Shown here: positions 56,001-64,000 of the stretch, piece by piece
How the letters are laid out: each line of letters opens with the position of its first letter
How positions within the stretch are numbered: the first letter of the stretch is position 1
Assembly: GCA_048213135.1 (NCBI GenBank)
Contig: PS015088.1
Span: 64,180-128,179 of the forward strand
DNA length: 64,000 nucleotides
Origin: Reclinomonas americana ATCC 50394
Taxonomy: Eukaryota; Jakobida; Jakobea; Jakobida
Reading direction: 5' to 3'
Translations under genes and position numbers: made by a program
The notes under the pieces: model-generated
Told to the model about the DNA's origin: nothing
The model's input: only the letters and a program-made list of their open reading frames with translations
Databases searched by the model: none

Positions 56001-59000
56001 GCTGGAGAGGGCCACCAACGACCGCCTCATGCGTACCGAACTGGCGGTGCGCACTCTGCGCTCCATCATTGAGAAAACNNNNNNNNNNNNNNNNNNNNNN
56101 NNNNNNNNNNNNNNNNNNNNNNNNNNNNNNNNNNNNNNNNNNNNNNNNNNNNNNNNNNNNNNNNNNNNNNNNNNNNNNNNNNNNNNNNNNNNNNNNNNNN
56201 NNNNNNNNNNNNNNNNNNNNNNNNNNNNNNNNNNNNNNNNNNNNNNNNNNNNNNNNNNNNNNNNACAGGCGCTGCTGTCGGAACACGAGTCGCTGGCCGG
56301 CTCTCTGCAGGCACAAGCCAGCACTCCCACCATCAATGGCTCCTCGTCGCCGGACTCGGTCGACGACGAGTCGAGCAACTCGAATTCATCGAGCGGTGCG
56401 TTTTCCCTCCTATCCTCCCAGTCTCCCATCAATCTGCCCTCACACACATTCTCCCCTCTCTGCAGACTTGTCGTCCAACGCCGTCGAAGTCGTCAGCCCG
56501 GCGTTGATTGCTCAGTTGCACCGATGGATGGAGACTCACTGGGCGCGCATCGAAGCCGCCGTGCTGGCCACGGACGGTAGCGTCGTGTCACACGGACTCA
56601 ATGGCAACATTCACCACGAGGCCGACGCACTGTCGCAGGCCCTCGATGCTGTGCCGGTCACCGCCGAACACGTCGGCCTCATTCGCTCCATTCTGGTGCG
56701 TGCGTGGGTGGAGAAAGGGGGCGAAGGGACTGTCATATTAAGAGTCTCACACGCGCGTGTGCAGGGCAAGAGCGCGCGTTCGTGCAGCTCCGTCCTGGCC
56801 CTGCTCGTCACCGAGTGCAATCGCCTCTCGCGTGGCCTGGACGTGCAACGGCGCTCCATCCACGTGTGCGACGAGGTCACCGAGGCCTCGCACGAGGCGC
56901 GTGTGGCCGACCGCGCACTGCGACGAGCACTGGTGCGGGGAAGGAGATCTTTTTTTCTTCTTGCGCATATCGGCTCACCACCACATGCAGGTCGACTTGG
57001 AGGAGCAGCAAGACGACGGCGCCAGCCAACCGGTGCTTGCCATGCTGGCCACCACTGTGGAGGAACGCCGCGAGGCACTCGGCAAGGCGCAGGAGAGATT
57101 AGCCCTGTGCAGTCACGCCCTGACGCTGCTGGAGAACGAGGAGTGGGTGCCGGAGCTCACGCTGCGGTCTCAGCGTGCTGTCGAGGCACTTGGTCAGCAG
57201 GTTTGTGAAAGGAAGGGAGAGGGGAAGGGAGGGAGAGAGAGAGAGAGAGAGGAGGAAGGGGGAACGATAGAGGTTGGTGGTGATCTTAACAAAAGGATCT
57301 GGAGGAGAATTTGGAAAAGGGGGAAACAGAGAACAGGATGAGGAAGAGAAGAGGCAGAGAGTATGAGTGTGCATTGCGCAGAAGTAGCCACGAGGCCGCG
57401 AGCAGGTCATGACTTCGGCCCTGCTTTTATGTACTTCTCTCCCATTCAATACTCGCCCCTCCGTTTTCTGTATATCGCCCTCCACTCCTGTCTCCCGTTT
57501 CTGTCTTCTTCCATCTCCCTTCTCTTCTTTCTGTCTCCATTTTCTACCGTTTCACCTTACTTCTCCCACCCACTCGTCTCCATTCGCGCTTCTCCCAAGT
57601 CGCACTTTTCATTCCCTTACCCACCCTTGACGCCCTTCACGTCCTTCCTTTTCGCACTCTTCCTCTCCATGCTTCTCGCTCTCCGCCCTCCCTCCTTCCC
57701 AATCCTTCCCCCTTGATTACTTCCCCCTTCATCTTCTCCCTTTTTTTCCCCTTTCCCCCTCTGCCCCTTCCGTCTTCCCCCTTCGTCTTCCCCCCTTCGG
57801 TCTTTCCCCTTCACCTTCCCCCTTCACCTTCCCCCTTCACCTTCCCCCTTCACCTTCCCCCTTCACCTTCCCCCTTCACCTTCCCCCTTCACCGTCCCCC
57901 TTCACCTTCCTCTTCCACCTTTCCCCTTCCCCCTTCCCCCCCTTTTCCTCACCCGCGCTCTTGTCCACCACCGCAGCACGTCATCCCCACCGTCCTACTG
58001 CGAAGCCCCTTCCTGATGCCGACGGTACGCGAGGACGCATTTGTCGACGTGGAGGAGGTGGCGGGTCGGAGAAACGTGTATCGCGCAAGGTGCGTCACCT
58101 CACTCGTCTCTTTTCTTGCTTCGCAGCGCTAACTCCTGTCATGCAGGTTGCGAGAGGACGGCAGCCGGTGGATTCTCAAGCGATACACGCTCGGCGATGA
58201 GCAGGCACGCCACCGCTTCCTTCGCGAAGTCAGCATTCTTCGACAGGTTTGTTTCATTGTTTCTTTTTGTCTGTCTCTTCTCTCCCTCTCACTCTCTCTT
58301 GCAGGTACAACACCCGAACGTGGTCCGCCTGCGCGGTTACTTTTTGGGCGACAAGAGCGCCGAGGATGTGATTGCCGTGTTCTCCTACCCGGGACTGCGC
58401 TCGTTGACAACATGGTGCCGCGAAAAACAGCGATCGGAGAGCGAGATCCGTGAGGTGTTCTTTGGATTGTTGCAGGTGCGGTTGTTCTTTCACATCGTTG
58501 CCTGTTGTGTGAGAGACCACAACTGAACACACATCGGGGGACTTCGATGCAGGGATTGGTGGCTCTCCATCAGCACGACGTGGTGCATTGCGACTTGAAC
58601 TTTGAGAATGTGATTATCAGTGCCGACGGGCAGCCGCGCATCGTCGACTATGACATTGCCGATGGTCCTCGGCCGCTGACGCGTCGCTTGGCAGTGGCAG
58701 GTGTGTTCTGCTACGCACGCTGCTTCCCCACTATTTGCACTCACCTTTCCCTTCATCCGCACAGCCGAGGGCTCCGACGGCTTCCTCGCACCCGAGGTGA
58801 TCGAGTGCATGGCCCGCCAGCGAAACGGCCTGCTGGCCTCCACGGAGCCGTCCCGTGACCTGTTTGCTCTGGGTGTTATGCTTTTCCAGGCGATGGTCGG
58901 CATGGATCGAGCAGTGTCGGTGGTGCCCGCGGGTGCCAGCGGCGGCTGGGAGGTCCATCTGGATCAGGCCGCCATCACCTCGCCCACGCTTCTGTCACTT

Positions 59001-61356
59001 GTTCTGGCACTGGTCAGTGATATGCGCACATGTGTGCGTGTGTTTGTCGTGCGTTGTCTCACTGCCGTGGCACACAGGTTGAACCCGATCCAAAGAAACG
59101 CATTTCGGCGCTCGACGCACTGGCACACCCATTCTTCCGACTCCACTCATTACCGGCGTATGCCGTCGACGCGGCCACTTCACTGGCCGAGCAGCGCGTA
59201 CAGTCGATTCGTGAGCAACTCGCACGCATGAGGACACACGCCGGACCGTACATTATGCCAGTTGCGGGCATGCAGAGATTTTTCTTTGTCGAAGAGGCTG
59301 AGTGACTCAACTGTGGGTGCGCGCACAGATTCAAGTTTCGCGCGAATCACTGGTCACCGACGGCGCCTCGTTCTTCCTGTCCATGGAGCCGTCGAACTGG
59401 ATTGTGCCACTGCGTGTCTCGTTTTTGGGCGAGGAAGGAGTGGATGCGGGCGGCCTCACTGCGGAGTTTTTCGCTCAGGTTTGTGAACACACTGTTCTTC
59501 TCATCGCCTGTTGATCCTCTTTGTCATCCCAACACGCGATGCTTTCCTCGCATCTCCTTTCTCGTTACCCTTCTCGCTCCTTTCCAACTGTTGCTTTTCT
59601 TGATCCTCTCTGTCATCCCAACACGCGATGCATTCCCCGCATCCCCTTCCCGTTACCCTTCTCACCCCTCTCCAACTCTTGCTATCCTTTTGCCGTCCCA
59701 ACACGCGATCCTTTCCTCACATCTCCTCTCTCGTTACCCTTCTCGCTCCTTTCCAACTGTTGCTTTTCTTGATCCTCTCTGTCGTCCGACTCTTTCCTCC
59801 CATCTCCTTCCCGTTACCCTTCTCGCTCTTCCCCAGCTCTTGCCTTTCTTGATCCTTTTTGTCGTCCCAACACGCAGTTCATTCGTCGCATCTCTTTCCC
59901 TTGTTGCTTTCTTGATCCTCTCCGTCGTCCCAACACACGATCCTTCCACATCCCCTTTGCCCTTCTCACTCTTCCCCAGCTCTTCCCTTTCTTGATCCTT
60001 TTTGTCGTCCCAACACACGATCGTTTCCTCGCATCTCTTTCCCTTGTTGCTTTCTTGATCCTATCTGTCGCCCCAACACGCGATCCTTTCCTCACATCCC
60101 TTTCCCTTTACCCTTCTCGCTCCTCTTCGGCTGTTGCTTCTCGTGATCCTTTCCTCGCGTCTCTTTCCCTTCACCCTTCTCACCCCCTCCGCTCCTCTTG
60201 CAGTTCTTTGAGCAACTGTGCACCAAGTCGAACGCATTCGTGCGGGAGGACGAGCACGACGCGCAGTACTACCACGTGGCGCCGCTGCACGTCATGTCGC
60301 GCGAACACCGAGAGCAAGCGGAGCTGACGTTGCTGGCGTTTGGTCGCGCCCTGGCCAAGTGTCTGTCGGAGGCGCACGCGGCGCTGCCGGCTCCCCTGTA
60401 CTCGGACGTGATCCTGGAGCTGCTCGGCTCGACTCCACGCGCGCGCATGTTTTGCGATCCAAATGATGTGACGGCCGACGCTGCCGAGGCGCTGCTGCGC
60501 GCACTCGAAGTGATTGTGCCGTCGGTGGCCAGGAGCTTGCGCTTCACCCTGGTGCAGTTCGAGGCCTCCATGTTGTTCTTTGACGATGTTGTACCCGAGT
60601 TTTTGCCAAGCACTGTCAGTTGCGTGCGGATAGGGAGAATGGGATTGGCATGGCGAGTGGCTCACGAGATTGCTTTGCAACACAGATGCACGTGATGGCG
60701 TCACGGAGGAGAATCGCTTGTCGTACGTTTGTGCCCGCGCTCGCACGGTGTTGCTGGGTCAGGGCCGGTTGGACGCCATCTCAATAATTAAGCGCGGAGT
60801 CCGGGATTGTCTGGCACCCGCGTTGGGCGATCAGGTGTGTGTGCGCGCGCGTCATGGAATCGTTAGTCGTGGCACTCATTTCTTCTCGAATATGCTGCAG
60901 CTGCTCAACTCCATGGGTGCCTTTGAATGGCTGCGCGCACTGCCGGCAACGCAGGAGTCTGTCGGTGCGTCCTTCTCCTTCATCGTCTCCCCTGTCCCTC
61001 TCACCACCGCATCGCTCACCGCTCGCACAGATGCCGAGGCCCTCATCGACCTGCTGCGCTTTGAGCACTTCCCTGACGCAAGCGAGGCACCCCATGTGCT
61101 GGCCCAGGCGCTGCGCGAATTCACACAAGATGAGTTGCGCCAGTTCCTCAAGTTTGTCACCAATCTGCCGGGGCTGCCGTTCGGACATCCGCGACCGGTG
61201 TTGGTGGTGGCCTCGGCGGCTGGTGTCGAAGAGCTCCCGACGGCGCACACCTGTGTGCCGCAGTTGGATCTCAGCTGGCATCACTCGTCGGCCGAGGTGC
61301 TCGGTCGTGTGCTGCGGACGGCGATTGCGCAGTGTGTTGGCTTTGGATTCGCGTAG
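53075..61356 (+). CDS. Ankyrin, coiled-coil, protein kinase and HECT E3 ligase fusion protein, about 1,400+ aa
   Basis: About 20 exons, phase-consistent throughout. Exons 53075-53097, 53509-53985 and 54057-54196 encode a Pro/Ser-rich start and ankyrin repeats (GTTPLHLAAQLDET; ERTPADVARAM). 54964-55332 is coiled coil (LQRALQEHETALIQARM). 55401-57201 holds helical segments and a coding-region gap (56079-56264). 57977-59260 is a kinase: Lys in WILKRY, Glu in FLREVSIL, LVALHQHDVVHCDLNFENV with catalytic Asp/Asn, DYD replacing DFG, LAPEVIE for APE, and DLFALGVMLFQ. An intron starting GTTGCG (59261-59328) links YIMP to IQVSRESL, opening a HECT domain: WIVPLRVSFLGEEGVDAGG, VTEENRLSYV, and ELPTAHTCVPQLDL with the catalytic Cys, ending GFGFA. 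It is predicted to phosphorylate and ubiquitinate targets. An alternative stop at 54279 would give a short ankyrin protein. Confidence 0.82.
56079..56264. other. Assembly gap within coding region
   Basis: 186 Ns interrupt the kinase-HECT gene between an exon ending ...IIEK and the acceptor ACAG|GCGCTGCTG. One donor site, and possibly coding sequence, is lost. It is one of few gaps in this window that touch an exon. Confidence 0.9.
57240..57970. repeat. Repeat-filled intron before the kinase exons
   Basis: The intron from about 57202 to 57976 contains a GAGAGA run, a pyrimidine-rich middle and a 12-bp minisatellite CACCTTCCCCCTT from about 57800 to 57900. No coding exon is seen, but the intron is 775 nt, so a small exon cannot be excluded. 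Confidence 0.7.
59515..60190. repeat. About 70-90-bp tandem repeats, seven or more copies, in HECT intron
   Basis: Units with CTTGATCCTNTNTGTC, CCCAACACGCGAT, CCTCGCATCTC and GTTACCCTTCTCGCTC segments repeat through most of the 720-nt intron between the first two HECT exons (CCCAACAC cores near 59527, 59617, 59697, 59865, 59929, 60007 and 60072). Copies have diverged by substitutions and internal deletions. Confidence 0.85.
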
Positions 61357-61396
61357 TTCTCCTCTTGTGCAGTGTACACTTTGTTTTACCCCCTTG

Positions 61397-61402
61397 TTTA
61401 TT
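61397..61402 (-). promoter_or_regulatory. AATAAA five bases after the AFG2B stop
   Basis: TTTATT on the plus strand reads AATAAA on the minus strand, starting 5 nt past the TGA at 61408-61410. If used, it would give a very short 3' UTR. It lies in the 51-bp interval between the convergent stops of the HECT and AAA genes. Confidence 0.5.
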
Positions 61403-61407
61403 TCTTC

Positions 61408-63614
61408 TCATCCGGGACACCGACTGCGATACTCTTCCACCAGCTCGGCGTTGAGCGAGGGTGTGACCTTTCGCCGTGCGCTGTCAAAGTCCGCCGTGCA
61501 CTGCGCGTTGTCAACAGTGAGCATGAGTTGGAAGGGAGGTCATGGGCATTGTGTCGCACCACCACTGCCGAATTCATATCTCTCCGGAGCGCAGACATGG
61601 CCGCCTCTGTGCACAGCGCTTTGAGCTCGGCTCCCGTCATGAATTCCGTCTGCACACAACATGTCTCAGTGCACCGAGGAGAGTGATGGCGAAAAAAACG
61701 AGCGTCACACCTGCTCGGCGATCCTGGTGAGGTTCAGCCTGTCGTCGAGCGGCATGCCACGCGTGTGCACTCTCAAGATGGCGACACGAGCCTCCAGATC
61801 GGGTGGTGGCACAAACAGCAGGCGATCGAAGCGCCCGGGGCGCAACAGTGCGGCGTCCACCATCTCGGGTCGATTGGTCGCCGCCATCACCAGCACATCT
61901 CGCCGCAGCGCACCGACGCCGTCCATTTCGTTCAACAGCGCCGTGAGAATGCGGTCTCGTACGGCATCTGAGCCCCCACTTTCACCACCATCTCCACGCT
62001 TGCCGACCAGTGCATCGATTTCGTCGAGGAAAATGACGGACGGTGCGGCCAGGGCGGCCTTCTTGAACAGCTCGCGAATGTACCGCTCGGCGTCGCCGAC
62101 ATATGGCGAGTACACGGTGGCACCACTGGTGTGGAGAAAGGTGAGCGACGCAGAGGCCGCGACAGCCCGCGCCAAACTGGTCTTTGCGCAACCCGGCGGT
62201 CCGTGCAGGAGAATGCCGCGCGGTGGCGACAGACCCATGCGCTCAAACGTGTGCCGGTACCGCAGCGGCCACTGGATCGCCTGCGCCAGTGCCAGTTTCA
62301 CGTCCTCCAGGCCACCAATGTCGTCAAACGACGCCACCGGTGCCGACACGCCGACTTCGGCGGCCTCTCGATGCAGCGATGGACGCACCACCGACCGTGC
62401 ATGCTCAAAGTGCGACCGCCCGACGCGCACATTGGCGGCGGCGGCAGCGACAGCCTCTGCGTCGGCGGCCAGAAACGCGACGCGACACAACTCGGCCAGA
62501 TCCGCCCCCACGAATCCAGCGCACGACTCGGCAATCGTCACTGAAGGAAAACAATAGTGAGAGGAGACAAGGACGATGATGGAAAAGCAAGCAATCCATG
62601 CAAACCAAGATCAACATCGTCTGCCAGTCGCATGCGGGAGGTGCGCGCACGCAGGATGGCCACCTTGCCGTCGAGTGACGGTGGCGGTATCTCGATCTCG
62701 CGATCAAAACGACCGGGCCTGCGCAGAGCGGGATCCAACCGTGATGCGGCATTGGTGGCCGCCAGCACCACTACTCCCGATGATTGTTCGCCGGGCGCGT
62801 GATCGAGGTCGTCCATCAGCGTCTGCAATTGCGCGACGATGCGTGCGCCGTAATGACTGCCGACAGAGTCGCGCCGCTGACACAACGCGTCGATCTCATC
62901 CATGAAAATCACCACGGGCCGATTGCGCGATGCTATTTCGCGTGCTTCTGCAAACGCCTCACGCAACCGGCGCTCCGTCTCACCCATGGTGTCGTCGGTG
63001 ACCGACGCACAGTCGATGCACACCACATGCGCGCCGCACTCGCGCGCCACAGCACGCGCAGCACTGGTCTTGCCGACGCCTGGAGGCCCCGTGAGCAGAG
63101 CACCACGCGGTGGACGCACACCCAGTCGAGTGAACACTTCGGGGACGCGGTGCGGCAGCACCACCAGTTCGCGCAGGGAGCGGAGGACGGAGTCGAGCCC
63201 TCCAAGCAACTCTCCCTCCTCTTCCTCCTCCTCCTCTTCGTCCTTGTCATCCTCCGACAGAGGGGAAGGAGACCTCCCTGGTGACGACTGCTGCTGTAAC
63301 CGCAGCCGTGTGTTGGCGGTGACGAAAAAGAAGCGATCGGGCGGAGCACTGGCCTCGGCTGCCACCGCCGTCGAGAAGCGCACATTTGCCACATGCAGTG
63401 GAAGCACGTCGGTCGCTGCCTTATCGTCATCACCGACCGGCATCAACACTGTGACACCGACCTCCAACAGCGGAAAGCGACGCAGGAATGCTTGCACGCG
63501 GGCGGCGTCGACGGGTGATCGAGAAGAAGATGACGACGACGAAGGGCAGTGCACTGTGACGGAGCTGGCGCGGCGAGGGATGGGGCGGCCAGATGTGAGC
63601 ACGTCAATGGTGGC
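61408..63614 (-). CDS. AFG2B: AFG2B/SPATA5L1-like double AAA ATPase, 5' partial
   Basis: Exons 62606-63614, 61711-62540, 61560-61649 and 61408-61500 join in phase to 673 codons plus stop. D1: Walker A TGPPGVGKTSAARAVA, MGETERRLREAF, Walker B VVIFMDEIDALCQRRD, then ATNAASRLDPALRRPGRFD. D2: HGPPGCAKTSLARAVA, YSPYVGDAERYIRELF, VIFLDEIDALVGKR, LLNEMDGVG, AATNRPEMVDAALLRPGRF. The C terminus runs FMTGAELKALCTEAAMSAL and ends VTPSLNAELVEEY. GPPGCAKT, SPYVGD and LLNE-DGVG in D2 favour SPATA5L1 (AFG2B) over SPATA5/Drg1, PEX1/6 or CDC48. In animals AFG2B acts with AFG2A and two partner proteins in 60S ribosome maturation and replisome unfolding. An acidic run (EDDKDEEEEEEEE) precedes D1. The N-terminal exon(s) lie beyond the repeat at the right edge. 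Confidence 0.88.
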
Positions 63615-63942
63615 CTGCGAGAGAGGGATGAGAGAAGGGGAAAGGGAGAGGGGAAGGGAGGAAGGGGAAGGGAAAGGGAAGGACAGAGGAGGAGGAGGAG
63701 GAGGAGGAGGAGGAGGAGGAGGAGGAGGAGGAGGAGGAGGAAGAGGAAGAGGAAGAGGAAGACGAAGAGGAAGAAGAAGAAGAAGAAGAAGATGATGAAG
63801 GTGGAAGGGACGTGGAGAAGAAGAAGAGAAGAAGATGATGATGAAGAAGAAGGAAAAGGAGAAGGAGAAGAAGAAGGAGAAGAAGAAGAAGAAGAAGAAG
63901 AAGAACAACAACAACAACAACAAGCAGAACAACACCAAATCC

Positions 63943-64000
<58 letters not shown>
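63615..64000. repeat. GGA, GAA and CAA trinucleotide microsatellites to window end
   Basis: Intron sequence upstream (in the gene's sense) of the first visible AAA exon. It has GGGAAGG units, (GGA)n at about 63688-63740, (GAA)n to about 63905 and (CAA)n to 64000. No exon is visible, so the N terminus of the AAA protein is off the window. Confidence 0.85.

Noticed and set aside
59261-59306. Kinase gene ending with ...FFFVEEAE and a TGA, with HECT as a separate gene
   Set aside because: That tail is not kinase-like. The donor GTTGCG at 59261 leads in phase 0 to the start of HECT, and there is no promoter-sized space (68 nt) for a new gene.
60180-60746. 188-codon minus-strand frame opposite the HECT exon
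   Set aside because: A shadow of the HECT N-lobe exon.
61408-63614. Assignment as PEX1/PEX6 or CDC48/p97
   Set aside because: The D2 motifs GPPGCAKT, SPYVGD and LLNEMDGVG, and the C-terminal VTPSL segment, fit the AFG2 subfamily, nearest SPATA5L1, better than the peroxisomal or CDC48 types.
1-64000. tRNA, rRNA, CRISPR arrays, transposase or reverse-transcriptase genes
   Set aside because: No B-box-like GGTTCGAATCC with a cloverleaf, no spaced direct repeats with unique spacers, and no transposase or RT motifs were seen. The tandem repeats are minisatellites without spacers.

Overview
This is nuclear DNA of an intron-rich, probably single-celled eukaryote. The exons are fairly GC-rich and encode Golgi golgin, COPI, ABCG, HECT, RING/TRAF, TLDc and AFG2-type AAA proteins. 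Nearly every gene is broken by GT-AG introns of about 55-80 nt, plus a few introns of 0.5-1.5 kb filled with microsatellites and minisatellites. The scaffold contains many N gaps, mostly inside repeats. The exact taxon cannot be named from the sequence. Most long uninterrupted reading frames here are shadows of simple repeats; real genes had to be assembled from exons by matching splice phase. For seven genes (SDR, two RING-TRAF-TLDc paralogs, IFI44-like, TLDc/poly-Pro, the 138-aa zinc protein, the 117-aa protein) the chosen exons sum exactly to whole codons from ATG to stop.

Layout. 1-1.1 kb is low complexity, then comes the 3' part of a BtpA-family gene (+). 2.2-15.5 kb (-) is a giant GRIP-domain golgin. 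15.5-17.7 kb is repeat-bearing intergenic DNA. 17.7-21.6 and 21.7-25.3 kb (-) are tandem paralogs with RING-like, TRAF zinc-finger, coiled-coil and TLDc parts. 27.0-35.1 kb (-) is an ABCG transporter. 36.0-36.5 kb (-) is a small unknown gene divergent from a retinol-dehydrogenase-like SDR (36.6-40.0 kb, +). That gene converges on coatomer epsilon (40.1-44.7 kb, -), whose 5' end is tandemly duplicated. 45.4-45.9 kb (-) is a small Cys/His protein. 46.2-50.2 kb (-) is an IFI44-like TLDc-GTPase, divergent by 236 bp from another TLDc gene (50.4-52.5 kb, +). 53.1-61.4 kb (+) is an ankyrin, coiled-coil, protein kinase and HECT ligase fusion, converging on an AFG2B/SPATA5L1-like AAA ATPase (61.4-63.6 kb, -, continuing off the right edge).

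Themes. Four of the roughly twelve genes carry TLDc domains, and three carry ubiquitin-ligase-type modules (two RING-like/TRAF, one HECT). Golgin, coatomer epsilon and ABCG serve membrane traffic and transport; AFG2B serves ribosome maturation and protein unfolding. Two observations stand out. One is the ankyrin-kinase-HECT architecture. The other is a recurrent non-consensus 5' splice site, GTTGCG(T), seen at fifteen introns in six genes, where it gives the splice phase that fits the protein family.
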